Origin: Streptomyces adelaidensis
GTDB taxonomy: Bacteria; Actinomycetota; Actinomycetes; Streptomycetales; Streptomycetaceae
DNA: 64,000 nucleotides
NCBI RefSeq assembly: GCF_016598475.1
Contig: NZ_JAEMUX010000030.1
Coordinates: 23,948-87,947, forward strand
Reading direction: 5' to 3'
Part shown: positions 33,879 to 45,104 of the stretch, in pieces
How the letters are laid out: each line of letters opens with the position of its first letter
How positions within the stretch are numbered: position 1 is the stretch's first letter
Notes under the pieces: generated by a model
The model's database searches: none
Told to the model about the DNA's origin: nothing
Seen by the model: the letters and a program-made list of their open reading frames with translations, nothing else
Position numbers and translations under genes: made by a program

Positions 33879-35282
33879 ATGACCGGCCGTACACTCATCC
33901 GCGGCGGTCTCGTCATCACCGCGTCCGACGAGATCCACGCCGACGTTTTGATCGAGGACGGCCGAGTCGCCGCCCTGGCCGCCGCAGGCACCCCCGTCGC
34001 GGAGACCTGGACCGCCGAGCGCACCATCGACGCCACCGGCAAGTACGTGACCCCGGGCGGCGTCGACGCGCACACCCATATGGAACTGCCGTTCGGCGGC
34101 ACGTTCGCCTCGGACACCTTCGAGACCGGTACCCGGGCCGCCGCCTGGGGCGGTACGACGACGATCGTCGACTTCGCCGTGCAGAGCGTCGGTCACACCC
34201 TGCGCGAGGGCCTGGACGCCTGGCACGCGAAGGCGGAGGGCAACTGCGCGATCGACTACGCCTTCCACATGATCGTGTCCGACGTGAACAAGGCCACGCT
34301 CAAGGAGATGGACCTGCTGGTGCAGGAGGGCGTCACCTCCTTCAAGCAGTTCATGGCCTACCCCGGCGTCTTCTACAGCGACGACGGCCAGATCCTGCGC
34401 GCCATGCAGCGCTCCGCCGACAACGGCGGCCTGATCATGATGCACGCGGAGAACGGCATCGCCATCGACGTGCTGGTGGAGCAGGCGCTGGCGCGAGGGG
34501 AGACCGACCCGCGCTACCACGGCGAGGTCCGCAAGGCGCTCCTCGAGGCCGAGGCCACCCACCGCGCCATCAAGCTCGCCCAGGTGGCCGGCGCGCCCCT
34601 GTACGTCGTGCACGTCTCGGCGATGGAGGCGGTCGCCGAGCTGGCCAGGGCGCGTGACGAGGGGCTCAACGTCTTCGGCGAGACCTGCCCGCAGTACCTG
34701 TTCCTCTCCACGGACAACCTCGCCGAGCCGGACTTCGAGGGCTCCAAGTACGTGTGCAGCACGCCGCTGCGGCCTCGCGAACACCAGGCCAAACTGTGGC
34801 AGGGGCTCAGGACGAACGACCTCCAGGTCGTCTCCACCGACCACTGCCCCTTCTGCTTCGTCGGCCAGAAGGAGCTCGGCCGGGGCGACTTCTCCAAGAT
34901 CCCCAACGGGCTGCCGGGTGTCGAGAACCGAATGGACCTGCTGCACCAGGCGGTCGTCGACGGGCACATCACGCGCCGCCGCTGGATCGAGATCGCCTGC
35001 GCGACCCCGGCCCGGATGTTCGGCATGTACCCGAAGAAGGGCACCATCGCGCCCGGCGCGGACGCCGACATCGTCATCTACGACCCGCACGCCGAGCAGA
35101 TCATGTCCGCCGAGACGCACCACATGAACGTCGACTACTCGGCGTACGAGGGCAAGCGCACCACCGGCCGGGTCGAGACGGTCCTCTCGCGCGGCGAACC
35201 CGTCATCACCGAGCGGGAGTACACCGGACACGCCGGGCACGGCGTCTACACCCCCCGCTCCACCTGTCAGTACCTCAACTAG
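33879..35282 (+). CDS. hydA: Dihydropyrimidinase / D-hydantoinase
   Basis: 467-residue cyclic amidase. Metal motifs: GGVDAHTHME (HxH), TSFKQFMAYPG (carboxylated Lys), MMHAENG and YVVHVSA (His), STDHCPF (Asp). ATG 33879 has GGAGC upstream. It opens dihydrouracil, dihydrothymine or hydantoins to N-carbamoyl amino acids, the substrates of the flanking amidases. The F420-dependent oxidoreductase starts 12 bp downstream. Confidence 0.92.
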   Translation: MTGRTLIRGGLVITASDEIHADVLIEDGRVAALAAAGTPVAETWTAERTIDATGKYVTPGGVDAHTHMELPFGGTFASDTFETGTRAAAWGGTTTIVDFAVQSVGHTLREGLDAWHAKAEGNCAIDYAFHMIVSDVNKATLKEMDLLVQEGVTSFKQFMAYPGVFYSDDGQILRAMQRSADNGGLIMMHAENGIAIDVLVEQALARGETDPRYHGEVRKALLEAEATHRAIKLAQVAGAPLYVVHVSAMEAVAELARARDEGLNVFGETCPQYLFLSTDNLAEPDFEGSKYVCSTPLRPREHQAKLWQGLRTNDLQVVSTDHCPFCFVGQKELGRGDFSKIPNGLPGVENRMDLLHQAVVDGHITRRRWIEIACATPARMFGMYPKKGTIAPGADADIVIYDPHAEQIMSAETHHMNVDYSAYEGKRTTGRVETVLSRGEPVITEREYTGHAGHGVYTPRSTCQYLN

Positions 35283-35293
35283 GAGCGGAGCCC

Positions 35294-36313
35294 ATGGACT
35301 TCGGACTCGTCCTGCAGACCGACCCGCCGGCCTCGCGTGTCATCGAGCTGATGAAGCGCGCCGAGAACAACGGCTTCACCTACGGCTGGACCTTCGACTC
35401 CGCCGTGCTGTGGCAGGAGCCGTTCGTCATCTACAGCCAGATCCTGTCGAGCACCACGAAACTGACGGTCGGCCCGATGGTCACCAACCCGGGCACCCGC
35501 ACCTGGGAGGTCACCGCCTCGACCTTCGCCACGCTCAACGACATGTTCGGCAACCGCACGGTCTGCGGCATCGGCCGCGGCGACTCCGCGATGCGCGTCG
35601 CGGGCCGCACGCCGAACACGCTGGCCCGGATCAGCGAGGCGATGAAGGTCATCCGCGCGCTGGGCTCGGGCCAGGAGGCCGACCTCGGCGGCACGGTGAT
35701 CAAGTTCCCCTGGATCAGGGAGGACGCCGAACTCCCGGTCTGGATGGCCGCGTACGGCCCCAAGGCCCTGAAGATGACCGGTGAGGAGGCCGACGGCTTC
35801 ATCCTCCAGCTGTCCGACCTGTACCTCACCGAGTACATGGTGAAGGCGGTCAAGGACGCGGCCGTGGCCGCCGGGCGCGATCCCTCCGAGGTGAAGATCT
35901 GCGTGGCCGCCCCCGCGTACATCACCGAGGACGACTCGCCTCAGGCGCTGGCCCACGCGCGCGAGCAGTGCCGCTGGTTCGGCGGCATGGTCGGCAACCA
36001 CGTGGCCGACCTTGTGTCCAAGTACGGCGAGCACTCCGCGGCCGTACCGGACGAGCTGACCGACTACATCAAGTCCCGCGAGGGGTACGACTACTCGCAC
36101 CACGGGCGCGCCGACAATCCCGACACCGCGTTCGTGCCGGACGAGATCGTCGACCGGTTCTGCGTCATCGGCACCCCCGAGATGCACATCGAGAAGCTGA
36201 ACGCGCTGCGCGCGCTGGGTGTCGACCAGTTCGCCGTGTACGACATGCACGACGCGCAGGAGGCGGTGATCGACGCGTACGGCTCGACGGTCATCCCCGC
36301 GCTCAACGGCTGA
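35294..36313 (+). CDS. LLM-class F420-dependent oxidoreductase (TIGR03842-like)
   Basis: 339-residue luciferase-like barrel enzyme (MDFGLVLQTDPPASRVIELMKRAENNGF ... LTVGPMVTNPGTRTWEVTAS ... VCGIGRGDSAMRVAGRTP ... PVWMAAYGPKALKMTGEEADG). The GRGD and AAYGPKAL segments are typical of F420-binding members. Its AGGAG ribosome site touches the dihydropyrimidinase stop. It is the only redox enzyme in a pathway that needs a pyrimidine-reducing step, so an F420H2-dependent dihydropyrimidine dehydrogenase function is a fair hypothesis. Confidence 0.85.
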   Translation: MDFGLVLQTDPPASRVIELMKRAENNGFTYGWTFDSAVLWQEPFVIYSQILSSTTKLTVGPMVTNPGTRTWEVTASTFATLNDMFGNRTVCGIGRGDSAMRVAGRTPNTLARISEAMKVIRALGSGQEADLGGTVIKFPWIREDAELPVWMAAYGPKALKMTGEEADGFILQLSDLYLTEYMVKAVKDAAVAAGRDPSEVKICVAAPAYITEDDSPQALAHAREQCRWFGGMVGNHVADLVSKYGEHSAAVPDELTDYIKSREGYDYSHHGRADNPDTAFVPDEIVDRFCVIGTPEMHIEKLNALRALGVDQFAVYDMHDAQEAVIDAYGSTVIPALNG

Positions 36314-36509
36314 CCCGGGGTTCCCGCCCAGGTCAGCCCCTGCAACAATCCGGAACGAACTGCTCCGCTACACGACACCCACGACACCCACGACCTCGGG
36401 CGGCCCCCACGCCCCCCACCTTGACTCCCTCCCCGGCCGTCCCCGGGGAGGGGCCCAAGGCCTCCGCACGGCCTTTCTCTCCCGTCCCGCCTCCCTGATT
36501 GGCCTGCCC
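36314..36509. other. Leader of the NCS1 permease gene with small repeats
   Basis: Contains ACGACACCC in tandem (36372-36389, third partial unit after) and a weak hairpin AAGGCC-N7-GGCCTT (36457-36475) followed by TCTCTCCC. No gene seen. The hairpin may reduce read-through into the permease. Confidence 0.4.
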
Positions 36510-38075
<1,566 letters not shown>

Positions 38076-38100
38076 CGGCGACCGTCCGACGGTGACTGAC

Positions 38101-38138
38101 CGGCGGTGACTTTCCGGCGGTGACTTTCCGGCGGTGGC
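38101..38138. repeat. 14-bp tandem repeat
   Basis: CGGCGGTGACTTTC at 38101-38114 and 38115-38128, plus a partial unit to 38138, in the gap between two convergent genes. Confidence 0.8.
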
Positions 38139-38158
38139 CGTGCCGGAGTGGCGTGCCC

Positions 38159-38830
38159 CTACTGGGCGTCCTCCAGCACGGCCACCGCTTCCTTCGCTGC
38201 CTTGATGGCGCCCTTGTTGATCTCGTCCGTGCTGGGCGCCTTCTTCGACTCGAAGTCGCTGCCGTTGTACGTGACGATCACCATGGCGTTGGAGAGACGG
38301 ACGTACACCACGCCCTCGCGGGTCTGCTGCTTGTCCTCGGTGGTCAGGTTCACCACCGAGTAGGCGGCGTCGCCGAGACCCGGGACGGCCCCGCCGCCGC
38401 TCTTCTCGGTGATGCGCTTCTGGTAGGCGGTTCCGGCCTTGTCGTCCGTCTCCTGGATCTCGTACGAGACGTCGAGCCAGCGGTAGTCGTAGCCCTTGAG
38501 CGCGTTCCAGGAGCAGGTGCGGCGCACGGACTCGTTCGTCGACGCGATCTCCTTGCCGGCCGTCTTCGCGCCCGGAACAAGGGATTTGACCGTTTTCGTC
38601 GCGACGCCGGAGCAGGGAGAGGGCGCCTTCGCGTACGTCTTGGACGCGGCCGAGGTCGACGGGGCGGACTCGGAGGTCGAGACGGGCCCGGACGCGGTGT
38701 CCTGCGCGGAGTCCTCCTTGGCCGGGCTCGCGGCCAGCGGACCGGACGTCAACGCCCAGCCCGCGGAGGCGAGTACGGCGACCGGCAGCAGTCGCGCGGT
38801 GAGGGCGAGCGGCAGAGGGAGATCACGCAC
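38159..38830 (-). CDS. Secreted DUF3558-like protein
   Basis: About 223 residues from GTG 38830, with an N-terminal hydrophobic export segment (LTARLLPVAVLASAGWAL). A Ser/Thr/Ala-rich linker leads to a folded domain with two cysteines (SPCSGVATKTVKSLVPGA ... RRTCSWNALKGYDYRWLDVSYEI) and a C-terminal AMVIVTYNGSDF. This is the pattern of DUF3558 cell-envelope proteins. The frame is open to 38890, so the start is not certain. Function unknown. Confidence 0.7.
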   Translation of the reverse strand: MRDLPLPLALTARLLPVAVLASAGWALTSGPLAASPAKEDSAQDTASGPVSTSESAPSTSAASKTYAKAPSPCSGVATKTVKSLVPGAKTAGKEIASTNESVRRTCSWNALKGYDYRWLDVSYEIQETDDKAGTAYQKRITEKSGGGAVPGLGDAAYSVVNLTTEDKQQTREGVVYVRLSNAMVIVTYNGSDFESKKAPSTDEINKGAIKAAKEAVAVLEDAQ

Positions 38831-39055
38831 AGCGCACTTCTCGGGGTCGTGGCGGCGATACCGCCGGGCGGTGGGGAACGTCAGTGTCACACGAGTGTCT
38901 GTGGGACGAAAGTGCGAACTCGCTCTGTGTATACGTCGTGACCGGGTTTGCGGTTCAGGTCGCGGCTGACGGGTTTCGTCATATCGACGTCCGTTCGGCT
39001 TCTGCGTTTGTCGTTGTCTGTCGTTTCATCCTGAGGTCCGTGTCAGGATCGGTTC

Positions 39056-39700
39056 ATGATCCCGATACCGAACCGGACTGTCGGACGCGCGCTGCTGACG
39101 GTGGTGCTGGCCCTCGCAGTCGGCGGCTGCGGGCTCTCGGAGGAACTCGACCGGGAGCGGAACCCGGACCGTGCGGTGCCCGAGGTGTCGCCGTCGGAGC
39201 TGGAGGTGTGGCCGACCGAGGCCCCGTCGGCCGACCCGTCGACCGAGGCGCCGGCCGCCTGCCCGTCCTCGGGGGTGCGGATGCTGCCCGGCCTGGTGGA
39301 GGCGGCGATGGGGCTGCGCGCGATGAGCGTGACGCTCACGAACTGCGGTGCGAAGCCGTACGCCCTGAACGGCTACCCCTCGATCGAGGTGCTCGACGAG
39401 AGCCGCGAGCCCGTCGACGGTGTACGCGTTCTGCGAGGTGCGCAGGACATCACCACGGGTGTGCCCGACCTCGGCCCGCACTCCGTGACGCTGGCGTCCG
39501 GAGAGTCGGCAAGGACCTCACTGGTCTGGCGCAACACGGTCACCGAGGTGGACGTACCCGCTGTCAACGCCCCGTACCTGCGGATCGCGCCGGCGAAGGG
39601 CGAGGCCCCGGAAGTCCTCACCCCGGACGGCGGCATCGACCTCGGCAACACGGGGCGCCTCGGTACGACGGCGTGGGCGAAGGTCTCCGAGGACGGTTAA
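39056..39700 (+). CDS. DUF4232-type lipoprotein
   Basis: 214 residues. Signal peptide with lipobox (LLTVVLALAVGGC, Cys25), acidic Pro/Ser linker, then a DUF4232-like beta domain: MGLRAMSVTLTNCGAKPYALNGYPSIEVLDE ... SVTLASGESARTSLVWRNTV. Expected on the outer face of the membrane. Function unknown. Confidence 0.8.
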   Translation: MIPIPNRTVGRALLTVVLALAVGGCGLSEELDRERNPDRAVPEVSPSELEVWPTEAPSADPSTEAPAACPSSGVRMLPGLVEAAMGLRAMSVTLTNCGAKPYALNGYPSIEVLDESREPVDGVRVLRGAQDITTGVPDLGPHSVTLASGESARTSLVWRNTVTEVDVPAVNAPYLRIAPAKGEAPEVLTPDGGIDLGNTGRLGTTAWAKVSEDG

Positions 39701-39740
39701 CGGGTTGCGGGGTGTTCGCCGTGATCAGCACCCTGGGGGC

Positions 39741-40574
39741 ATGACCCGGTCACAGACTGCCACCACCGAACCCCAACTCCCTTCCGTGCGCGAGGAGATC
39801 GTCGCCTACTACGAACAGGACAAGGAGGACGCCCGCATCAGAGAGGGCGCCGGACGGCTGGAGTTCTGGCGCACCCAGGACATCCTGCGACGGCTCCTGC
39901 CCGAGGCCCCCGCGCGCCTGCTCGACGTCGGCGGAGGCACGGGGATCCACGCCGAGTGGCTGGCGGCGGACGGGTACGAGGTCGAGGTCGTCGACCCCGT
40001 ACCGATGCACGTGGAGCGGTCCGGACGGCTGCCCGGGGTCACCGCCCGGCTCGGGGACGCCCGCGCGCTGCCCGCCGAGGACGCCGCCCACGACATCGTG
40101 CTCTTCCTCGGGCCCCTCTACCACCTGCCCGAACGCCCGGACCGGGTACGGGCCCTGAGCGAGGCGTACCGGGCCGTGCGCCCGGGCGGTGTGGTGGTCG
40201 CGGCCACGATCAACCGGTTCGCGGGGCTCAACGACACCCTCCGGCAAGGGAACTACTTCATCCCCGAGCGCCGCACACGCGTCGACGCCGTGTCGGCCGA
40301 CGGCAGACACCGGTACTCGTCGCAGGACCCGAACTTCACCACCGCCTACTTCGCCGACCCCGGCGAGGTGCAGGGCGAGTTCACCGAGGCCGGGCTCGTC
40401 TGCGAGGGGCAGTACGGAGTCGAGGGCGTCGCCTGGCTGATGGGCGGGGTGGCGGAGTGGCTGGACGACCCGGAACGACGGGAGGCCGTACTGGCGGCGA
40501 CGCGACGGATCGAGTCGGAGCCGTCGCTGCTGGGGGCGAGCGGGCACGTCCTGACGGTGGGCCGACGTTCCTGA
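39741..40574 (+). CDS. SAM-dependent methyltransferase
   Basis: 277-residue class I methyltransferase: RLLDVGGGTGIHAEWLAADGYEVEVVDPVP (motif I and acidic loop), DARALPAEDAAHDIVLFLGPLYHL, AYRAVRPGGVVVAATIN. ATG 39741 fits the family start; the frame is open to 39705. Acceptor substrate not identifiable. Confidence 0.85.
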   Translation: MTRSQTATTEPQLPSVREEIVAYYEQDKEDARIREGAGRLEFWRTQDILRRLLPEAPARLLDVGGGTGIHAEWLAADGYEVEVVDPVPMHVERSGRLPGVTARLGDARALPAEDAAHDIVLFLGPLYHLPERPDRVRALSEAYRAVRPGGVVVAATINRFAGLNDTLRQGNYFIPERRTRVDAVSADGRHRYSSQDPNFTTAYFADPGEVQGEFTEAGLVCEGQYGVEGVAWLMGGVAEWLDDPERREAVLAATRRIESEPSLLGASGHVLTVGRRS

Positions 40575-40669
40575 AGGGCCGGGTGGTGAGCCCGGTCGAT
40601 CCCGGGAGGGGCTCTCCGCGTACTGCGTACGATCATCGAACGCCCGTCGCGCAGTGAGGAGTCAGCCCC

Positions 40670-42463
40670 GTGTTCACCACTCGCCCCACCCTTCAGGGCA
40701 CCTTCGGCATGGTGTCCTCCACGCACTGGCTGGCCTCGCAGTCGGCGATGGCCGTGCTGGAGGACGGTGGCAACGCGTTCGACGCGGCCGTCGCCGCGGG
40801 CTTCGTCCTGCATGTCGTGGAACCGCACCTCAACGGGCCCGCCGGCGAGGTGCCGATCATCCTCGCCCCGGCGGACGGCGAGGTCCGGGTGGTGTGCGGG
40901 CAGGGCGTCGCCCCCGCCGGGGCGTCGGTCGAGTACTACCGGGGGCTCGGTCTGGATCTCGTCCCCGGTACGGGACCGCTGGCGGCCGCCGTGCCGGGCG
41001 CTTTCGACGCCTGGATGCTCCTCCTGCGCGACCACGGCACCAAGGACCTCGCCGACGTCCTGAAGTACGCCATCGGGTACGCGGCGGACGGACACGCGCC
41101 CGTGGAGAACGTGGGGGCGACGGTCGAGTCGGTGCGTGACCTCTTCGAGAAGGAGTGGCTCTCCTCGGCGGCGGTGTACCTGCCGGACGGACGGGCGCCG
41201 CGCCCCGGCGAGCTGCTGCGCAACCCGGCCCTCGCCGCGACCTGGCGGCGGCTGCTCGCCGAGGTCGAGGGCGCGGCGGGGGCCGGGAACCGGGAGGCGC
41301 GGATCGAGGCGGCGCGCGAGGTGTGGCGCTCCGGCTTCATCGCCGAGGCCCTGGTCCGGCAGGCCGGCCGGCCCACCATGGACACCAGCGGCGAACGGCA
41401 CACCGGGACGCTCACCATGGCCGACCTGGCCGCGTGGTCCGCGTCGTACGAGGCCCCGGCGACGTACGACTGGAACGGCTGGACCCTGTGCAAGGCGGGC
41501 CCCTGGAGCCAGGGACCGGCCCTCCTCCAGCAGCTCGCCCTGCTGCCGCCCGAACTGCCCGAGCACGGGTCCGCCGAGTACGTGCACCTCCTCGTCGAGG
41601 GCTGCAAGCTCGCCATGGCGGACCGGGAGGCCTGGTACGGGGACGCGGCGGAGGTGCCGTTGGGCGAGCTGCTGTCCGACGGCTACAACACCGGGCGACG
41701 GGCGCTGATCGGGGACACGGCGTCGTACGAGCTGCGGCCCGGAAGTCCCGGCGGACGGAGCCCGCGCATGAGTGTCCACGCGGGCGTGGTGGCCATGGAC
41801 GAGCCCGGCTTCAGCCCGATGGGGGCCGGCGAGCCCACGGTCGCGCGGGACGGAGGCACCCGGGGGGACACCTGCCATCTCGATGTCGTCGACCGCTGGG
41901 GCAACATGGTCGCGGCCACCCCCAGCGGTGGCTGGCTGCAGTCGAACCCGGTCGTGCCCGAGCTGGGCTTCCCGCTCGGCACCCGGCTGCAGATGGCCTG
42001 GCTGGACGAGGGGCTGCCCAACTCCCTCACCCCCGGGCGCCGGCCGCGCACCACGCTCACCCCCTCCCTGGCACTGCGCGACGGGGTGCCCGTCATGGCC
42101 TTCGGCACGCCCGGCGGCGACCAGCAGGACCAGTGGCAGCTGCACTTCTTCCTCGCCGTCGCCCTCCGCCCGCCGGTCCGGGGCGGTCTCGACCTCCAGG
42201 GCGCGATCGACGCCCCGAACTGGCACAACGACGCCTTCCCCAGCTCCTTCCACCCGCGCGGCATGCGCCCCGGCAGCGTCACCGTCGAGGCCCGCACACC
42301 CCCGGAGGTCGTCGCGGAGCTGCGCCGGCGCGGCCACGCCGTCACGGTCGGCGACGCCTGGTCCGAGGGCCGGCTGTGCGCGGTCGCCCGGGACCCGGCG
42401 ACCGGGGTGCTGTCGGCGGCGGCGAATCCCCGCGGGATGCAGGGGTACGCGGTCGGGCGCTGA
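40670..42463 (+). CDS. Cytosolic gamma-glutamyltransferase family protein
   Basis: 597 residues from GTG 40670 with GAGGAG upstream. Ntn-hydrolase blocks are EDGGNAFDAAVAAGFVLHVVEPHLNGPAGE, GDTCHLDVVDRWGNMVAATPSGGWLQSNPVV (candidate nucleophile Thr401), GRRPRTTLTPSLAL and GTPGGDQQDQW. There is no signal peptide, unlike the copy at 23427. The usual TTH at the processing site is DTCH. May be a YwrD- or acylase-like branch rather than a classical GGT. Confidence 0.85.
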   Translation: MFTTRPTLQGTFGMVSSTHWLASQSAMAVLEDGGNAFDAAVAAGFVLHVVEPHLNGPAGEVPIILAPADGEVRVVCGQGVAPAGASVEYYRGLGLDLVPGTGPLAAAVPGAFDAWMLLLRDHGTKDLADVLKYAIGYAADGHAPVENVGATVESVRDLFEKEWLSSAAVYLPDGRAPRPGELLRNPALAATWRRLLAEVEGAAGAGNREARIEAAREVWRSGFIAEALVRQAGRPTMDTSGERHTGTLTMADLAAWSASYEAPATYDWNGWTLCKAGPWSQGPALLQQLALLPPELPEHGSAEYVHLLVEGCKLAMADREAWYGDAAEVPLGELLSDGYNTGRRALIGDTASYELRPGSPGGRSPRMSVHAGVVAMDEPGFSPMGAGEPTVARDGGTRGDTCHLDVVDRWGNMVAATPSGGWLQSNPVVPELGFPLGTRLQMAWLDEGLPNSLTPGRRPRTTLTPSLALRDGVPVMAFGTPGGDQQDQWQLHFFLAVALRPPVRGGLDLQGAIDAPNWHNDAFPSSFHPRGMRPGSVTVEARTPPEVVAELRRRGHAVTVGDAWSEGRLCAVARDPATGVLSAAANPRGMQGYAVGR

Positions 42464-42481
42464 ACCGGTCAGCCGCCCAGC

Positions 42482-42509
42482 GGGAGTCGGGAGTCGGGAG
42501 TCGGGAGTC
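42482..42509. repeat. Four GGGAGTC tandem units
   Basis: Perfect 7-bp repeats 42482-42488, 42489-42495, 42496-42502 and 42503-42509, just after the gamma-glutamyltransferase family gene. Confidence 0.9.
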
Positions 42510-42606
42510 GGGCGCCGGGCGGATGCGCCCCGCGTATTCATGGCGATTCCATGCCGAATGCACCGGTGGGGTGGGGATTGTCAGTGGCGCGTGCTGTCAT
42601 GGAGGC

Positions 42607-43452
42607 ATGATCGAAGACAACGAAACCATCGACGAGTTTCTCGCCCGGCACTCCGCGGACGTCGAGGAAGCCATCCGCAAGGCGGCCGCCGCGGAGATCA
42701 TGCCGCGCTTCCGGCAGCTCGCCGCGCACGAGGTCGACCAGAAGAACGGCCCGCACGACCTGGTGACCGACGCCGACCGCAAGGCGGAGCTGTATCTGAC
42801 GGAGGCGCTCGCCGAGCTGCTGCCCGGCTCGGTCGTGGTCGGCGAGGAGGCGGTGCACGCCAACCCGGCGTCGTACGACGCGATCCGGGGGGAGGCGCCG
42901 GTCTGGATCGTCGACCCGGTGGACGGCACCCGGCAGTTCGTGCGCGGCGAGGCCGGCTTCTGCACCCTCGTCGCCCTCGCCCGGGGCGGAGTCCTCCTCG
43001 CCTCCTGGACATACGCGCCCGCCCTCGACCGACTCGCCGTGGCGATACGCGGCCGGGGCGCCACCCTCGACGGCGAGCCCCTTCGGGCCGGCTCGCCCGA
43101 GCCCGGCCGTGACCTCGAAGTGGCCACCTCCCACCCGGACTACACCACGCAGGAGCAGAAGGCCGCCCTGCTCGGCCTGTGGACGGAAGGCGTCGCCCCG
43201 CGCGCCTGCGGTTCGGCCGGCCTCGAGTATCTGGCCATCGCCGAGGGCCGGTTGGACGCGACCGCGTTCTCCTGGGAGGCATCCTGGGATCATGCGGCCG
43301 GTCTTCTCCTGGTCGAGGAGGCGGGCGGCGCCCACCTGACCCTTACCGGCGAGCCCTTCCGGATAACCGGCGGCAACACGCTTCCGTTCACCGCGGCCCG
43401 GGACGCGGCCACGGCCCGCCGGGTGGTGGGCCTGCTGGCGGACGGGGCCTGA
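42607..43452 (+). CDS. Inositol monophosphatase family protein (HisN-like)
   Basis: 281-residue Mg-dependent phosphatase: DLVTDADRKAE, VVVGEEAV (metal Glu pair), WIVDPVDGTRQFVRG (metal Asp block) and ASWDHAAGLLLVEEAGG. Could be histidinol-phosphate phosphatase or a myo-inositol-phosphate phosphatase; the sequence alone does not decide. Single gene between unrelated neighbours. Confidence 0.85.
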   Translation: MIEDNETIDEFLARHSADVEEAIRKAAAAEIMPRFRQLAAHEVDQKNGPHDLVTDADRKAELYLTEALAELLPGSVVVGEEAVHANPASYDAIRGEAPVWIVDPVDGTRQFVRGEAGFCTLVALARGGVLLASWTYAPALDRLAVAIRGRGATLDGEPLRAGSPEPGRDLEVATSHPDYTTQEQKAALLGLWTEGVAPRACGSAGLEYLAIAEGRLDATAFSWEASWDHAAGLLLVEEAGGAHLTLTGEPFRITGGNTLPFTAARDAATARRVVGLLADGA

Positions 43453-43628
43453 CCCACAGTCCGGGGCCTGACCGGCGGACCGGGGCCGGGGCCGGGGCGC
43501 ATCGGCCGGTGGGGGCCACCCTTGCCCGGGGCTGTCGGTGGCCGGGCATATCCTGATCGCGGTTCTGTCGTCGGGCGGGGGTCCGTCGGCAGCACCTGGT
43601 GGCCATCTGCTGACGAAGGGGTCCGGAC

Positions 43629-45050
43629 GTGCCGTCGATGCTCGACGCGGTGGTGGTGGGGGCGGGGCCGAACGGCCTGACGGCCGCCGTGGAGCTGGCC
43701 CGCCGCGGGTTCTCCGTGGCTGTTTTCGAGGCGAAGGACACCGTGGGAGGGGGCGCCCGCACCGCGGAGCTGACCCTGCCCGGCTTCCGCCACGACCCGT
43801 GCTCCGCCGCGCACCCGCTCGGCGTCAACTCGCCCGCGTTCAGGGCGATGCCGCTGCACCGCCACGGCCTGGAGTGGCTGCACTCGGAGCTGCCCATGGC
43901 GCACCCGTTCCTCGACGGCTCGGCCGCCGTGCTGTCGCGCTCGGTGGGGGAGACGGCCGCCTCGTTCGGGCCGCGTGACGCGGGCGCCTACCGCAGGCTC
44001 GTCCAGCCGTTCCTGCCCAAGTGGGAGACGCTCGCCCACGACTTCATGTCGCTGCCGCTGACCGCGCTGCCCCGCGACCCGGTCACCCTCGCCCGGTTCG
44101 GCCTCGTGGGGCTGCCGCCCTCGACCTGGCTGATGCGCCGCTTCAAGGACGAGCGGGCCAAGGCGCTGTTCGCCGGGCTCGTCGCCCATGTCATCGCCCC
44201 GCTCGGCGGCCTCGCGACCGGCGCCGTCGGGCTGGTCTTCGCGCTGGCCGCGCACGCCGCCGGCTGGCCGGTCGCGAAGGGCGGCTCGCAGGCCATCTCC
44301 GACGCGCTCACCGCGTATCTGAAGGACCTCGGCGGCACCGTCCACACCGACTACGAGGTCAAGCGCCTCGACGACCTGCCGCCCGCCCGCGCCTACGTCT
44401 TCGACACCTCGCCCACCGCCCTGGCCCGGATCGCGGGCTTCGGACGCCACTACGACTCGTACCGGTACGGCGCCGGTGTCTTCAAGATCGACTACGCGCT
44501 GGACGGCCCGGTGCCGTGGACCGCCGAGGAGGCGCGCCGCGCGGGCACCGTCCAGGTGGGGGCGAGCAAGGCGGAGATCGGCGCCGCGCTCGACGCCGCC
44601 TCACGCCACGGCCGGGCGCCCGACGCGCCCTTCCTGATCACCGTGCAGCCCAGTCTCGTCGACCCGAGCCGCGCCCCCGAGGGCAAGCATGTCTTCTGGG
44701 CGTACGGCCATGTCCCGAACGGCTGGACCGGGGATCTGACGGACGCCGTCGAGCGTCAACTGGAGCGGTTCGCACCGGGGTTCCGGGACCGTGTCCTCGC
44801 CCGCGCCACCGCCGGCCCGCCCGAGTTCGCCGCGCACAACGCGAACTACGTCGGCGGGGACATCGCCTGCGGCGCGGCCTCCGGACTGCGGTTGCTGCTG
44901 CGCCCCAAGCTCTCCCTCTTCCCGTACCACACCCCGCACCCGGCCATCTTCATCTGTTCCTCGGCCACTCCGCCGGGCCCCGGTGTGCACGGCATGTCGG
45001 GGCACAACGCGGCCAAGGCGGTGTGGCGGAGACTGCGCCAGGAACCGTGA
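43629..45050 (+). CDS. Phytoene-desaturase-like FAD oxidoreductase
   Basis: 473 residues, GTG 43629 with GAAGGGG upstream. N-terminal dinucleotide fold DAVVVGAGPNGLTAAVELARRGFSVAVFEAKDTVGGGARTAEL. The C-terminal FAD contact region is IFICSSATPPGPGVHGMSGHNAAKAVWRRL. It belongs to the CrtI/COG1233 class that desaturates or oxidises lipids and prenyl chains. It ends 104 bp before the UbiA prenyltransferase gene, which has its own promoter, so a functional link is possible but not shown. Confidence 0.83.
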   Translation: MPSMLDAVVVGAGPNGLTAAVELARRGFSVAVFEAKDTVGGGARTAELTLPGFRHDPCSAAHPLGVNSPAFRAMPLHRHGLEWLHSELPMAHPFLDGSAAVLSRSVGETAASFGPRDAGAYRRLVQPFLPKWETLAHDFMSLPLTALPRDPVTLARFGLVGLPPSTWLMRRFKDERAKALFAGLVAHVIAPLGGLATGAVGLVFALAAHAAGWPVAKGGSQAISDALTAYLKDLGGTVHTDYEVKRLDDLPPARAYVFDTSPTALARIAGFGRHYDSYRYGAGVFKIDYALDGPVPWTAEEARRAGTVQVGASKAEIGAALDAASRHGRAPDAPFLITVQPSLVDPSRAPEGKHVFWAYGHVPNGWTGDLTDAVERQLERFAPGFRDRVLARATAGPPEFAAHNANYVGGDIACGAASGLRLLLRPKLSLFPYHTPHPAIFICSSATPPGPGVHGMSGHNAAKAVWRRLRQEP

Positions 45051-45104
45051 CCTTCCCTCAGGTTTCATCGTCGAGAAAGACAAAGGCGCAAACCGACAAA
45101 GTTC

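Noticed and set aside
30863..34117. 1084-codon open frame on the minus strand
   Set aside because: Crosses the PucR gene, the foldback element and the second amidase antisense; no recognisable domain.
36457..36475. Hairpin as a true terminator before the NCS1 permease
   Set aside because: Only a 6-bp stem with no clear T-tract; described as a weak structure within the leader.
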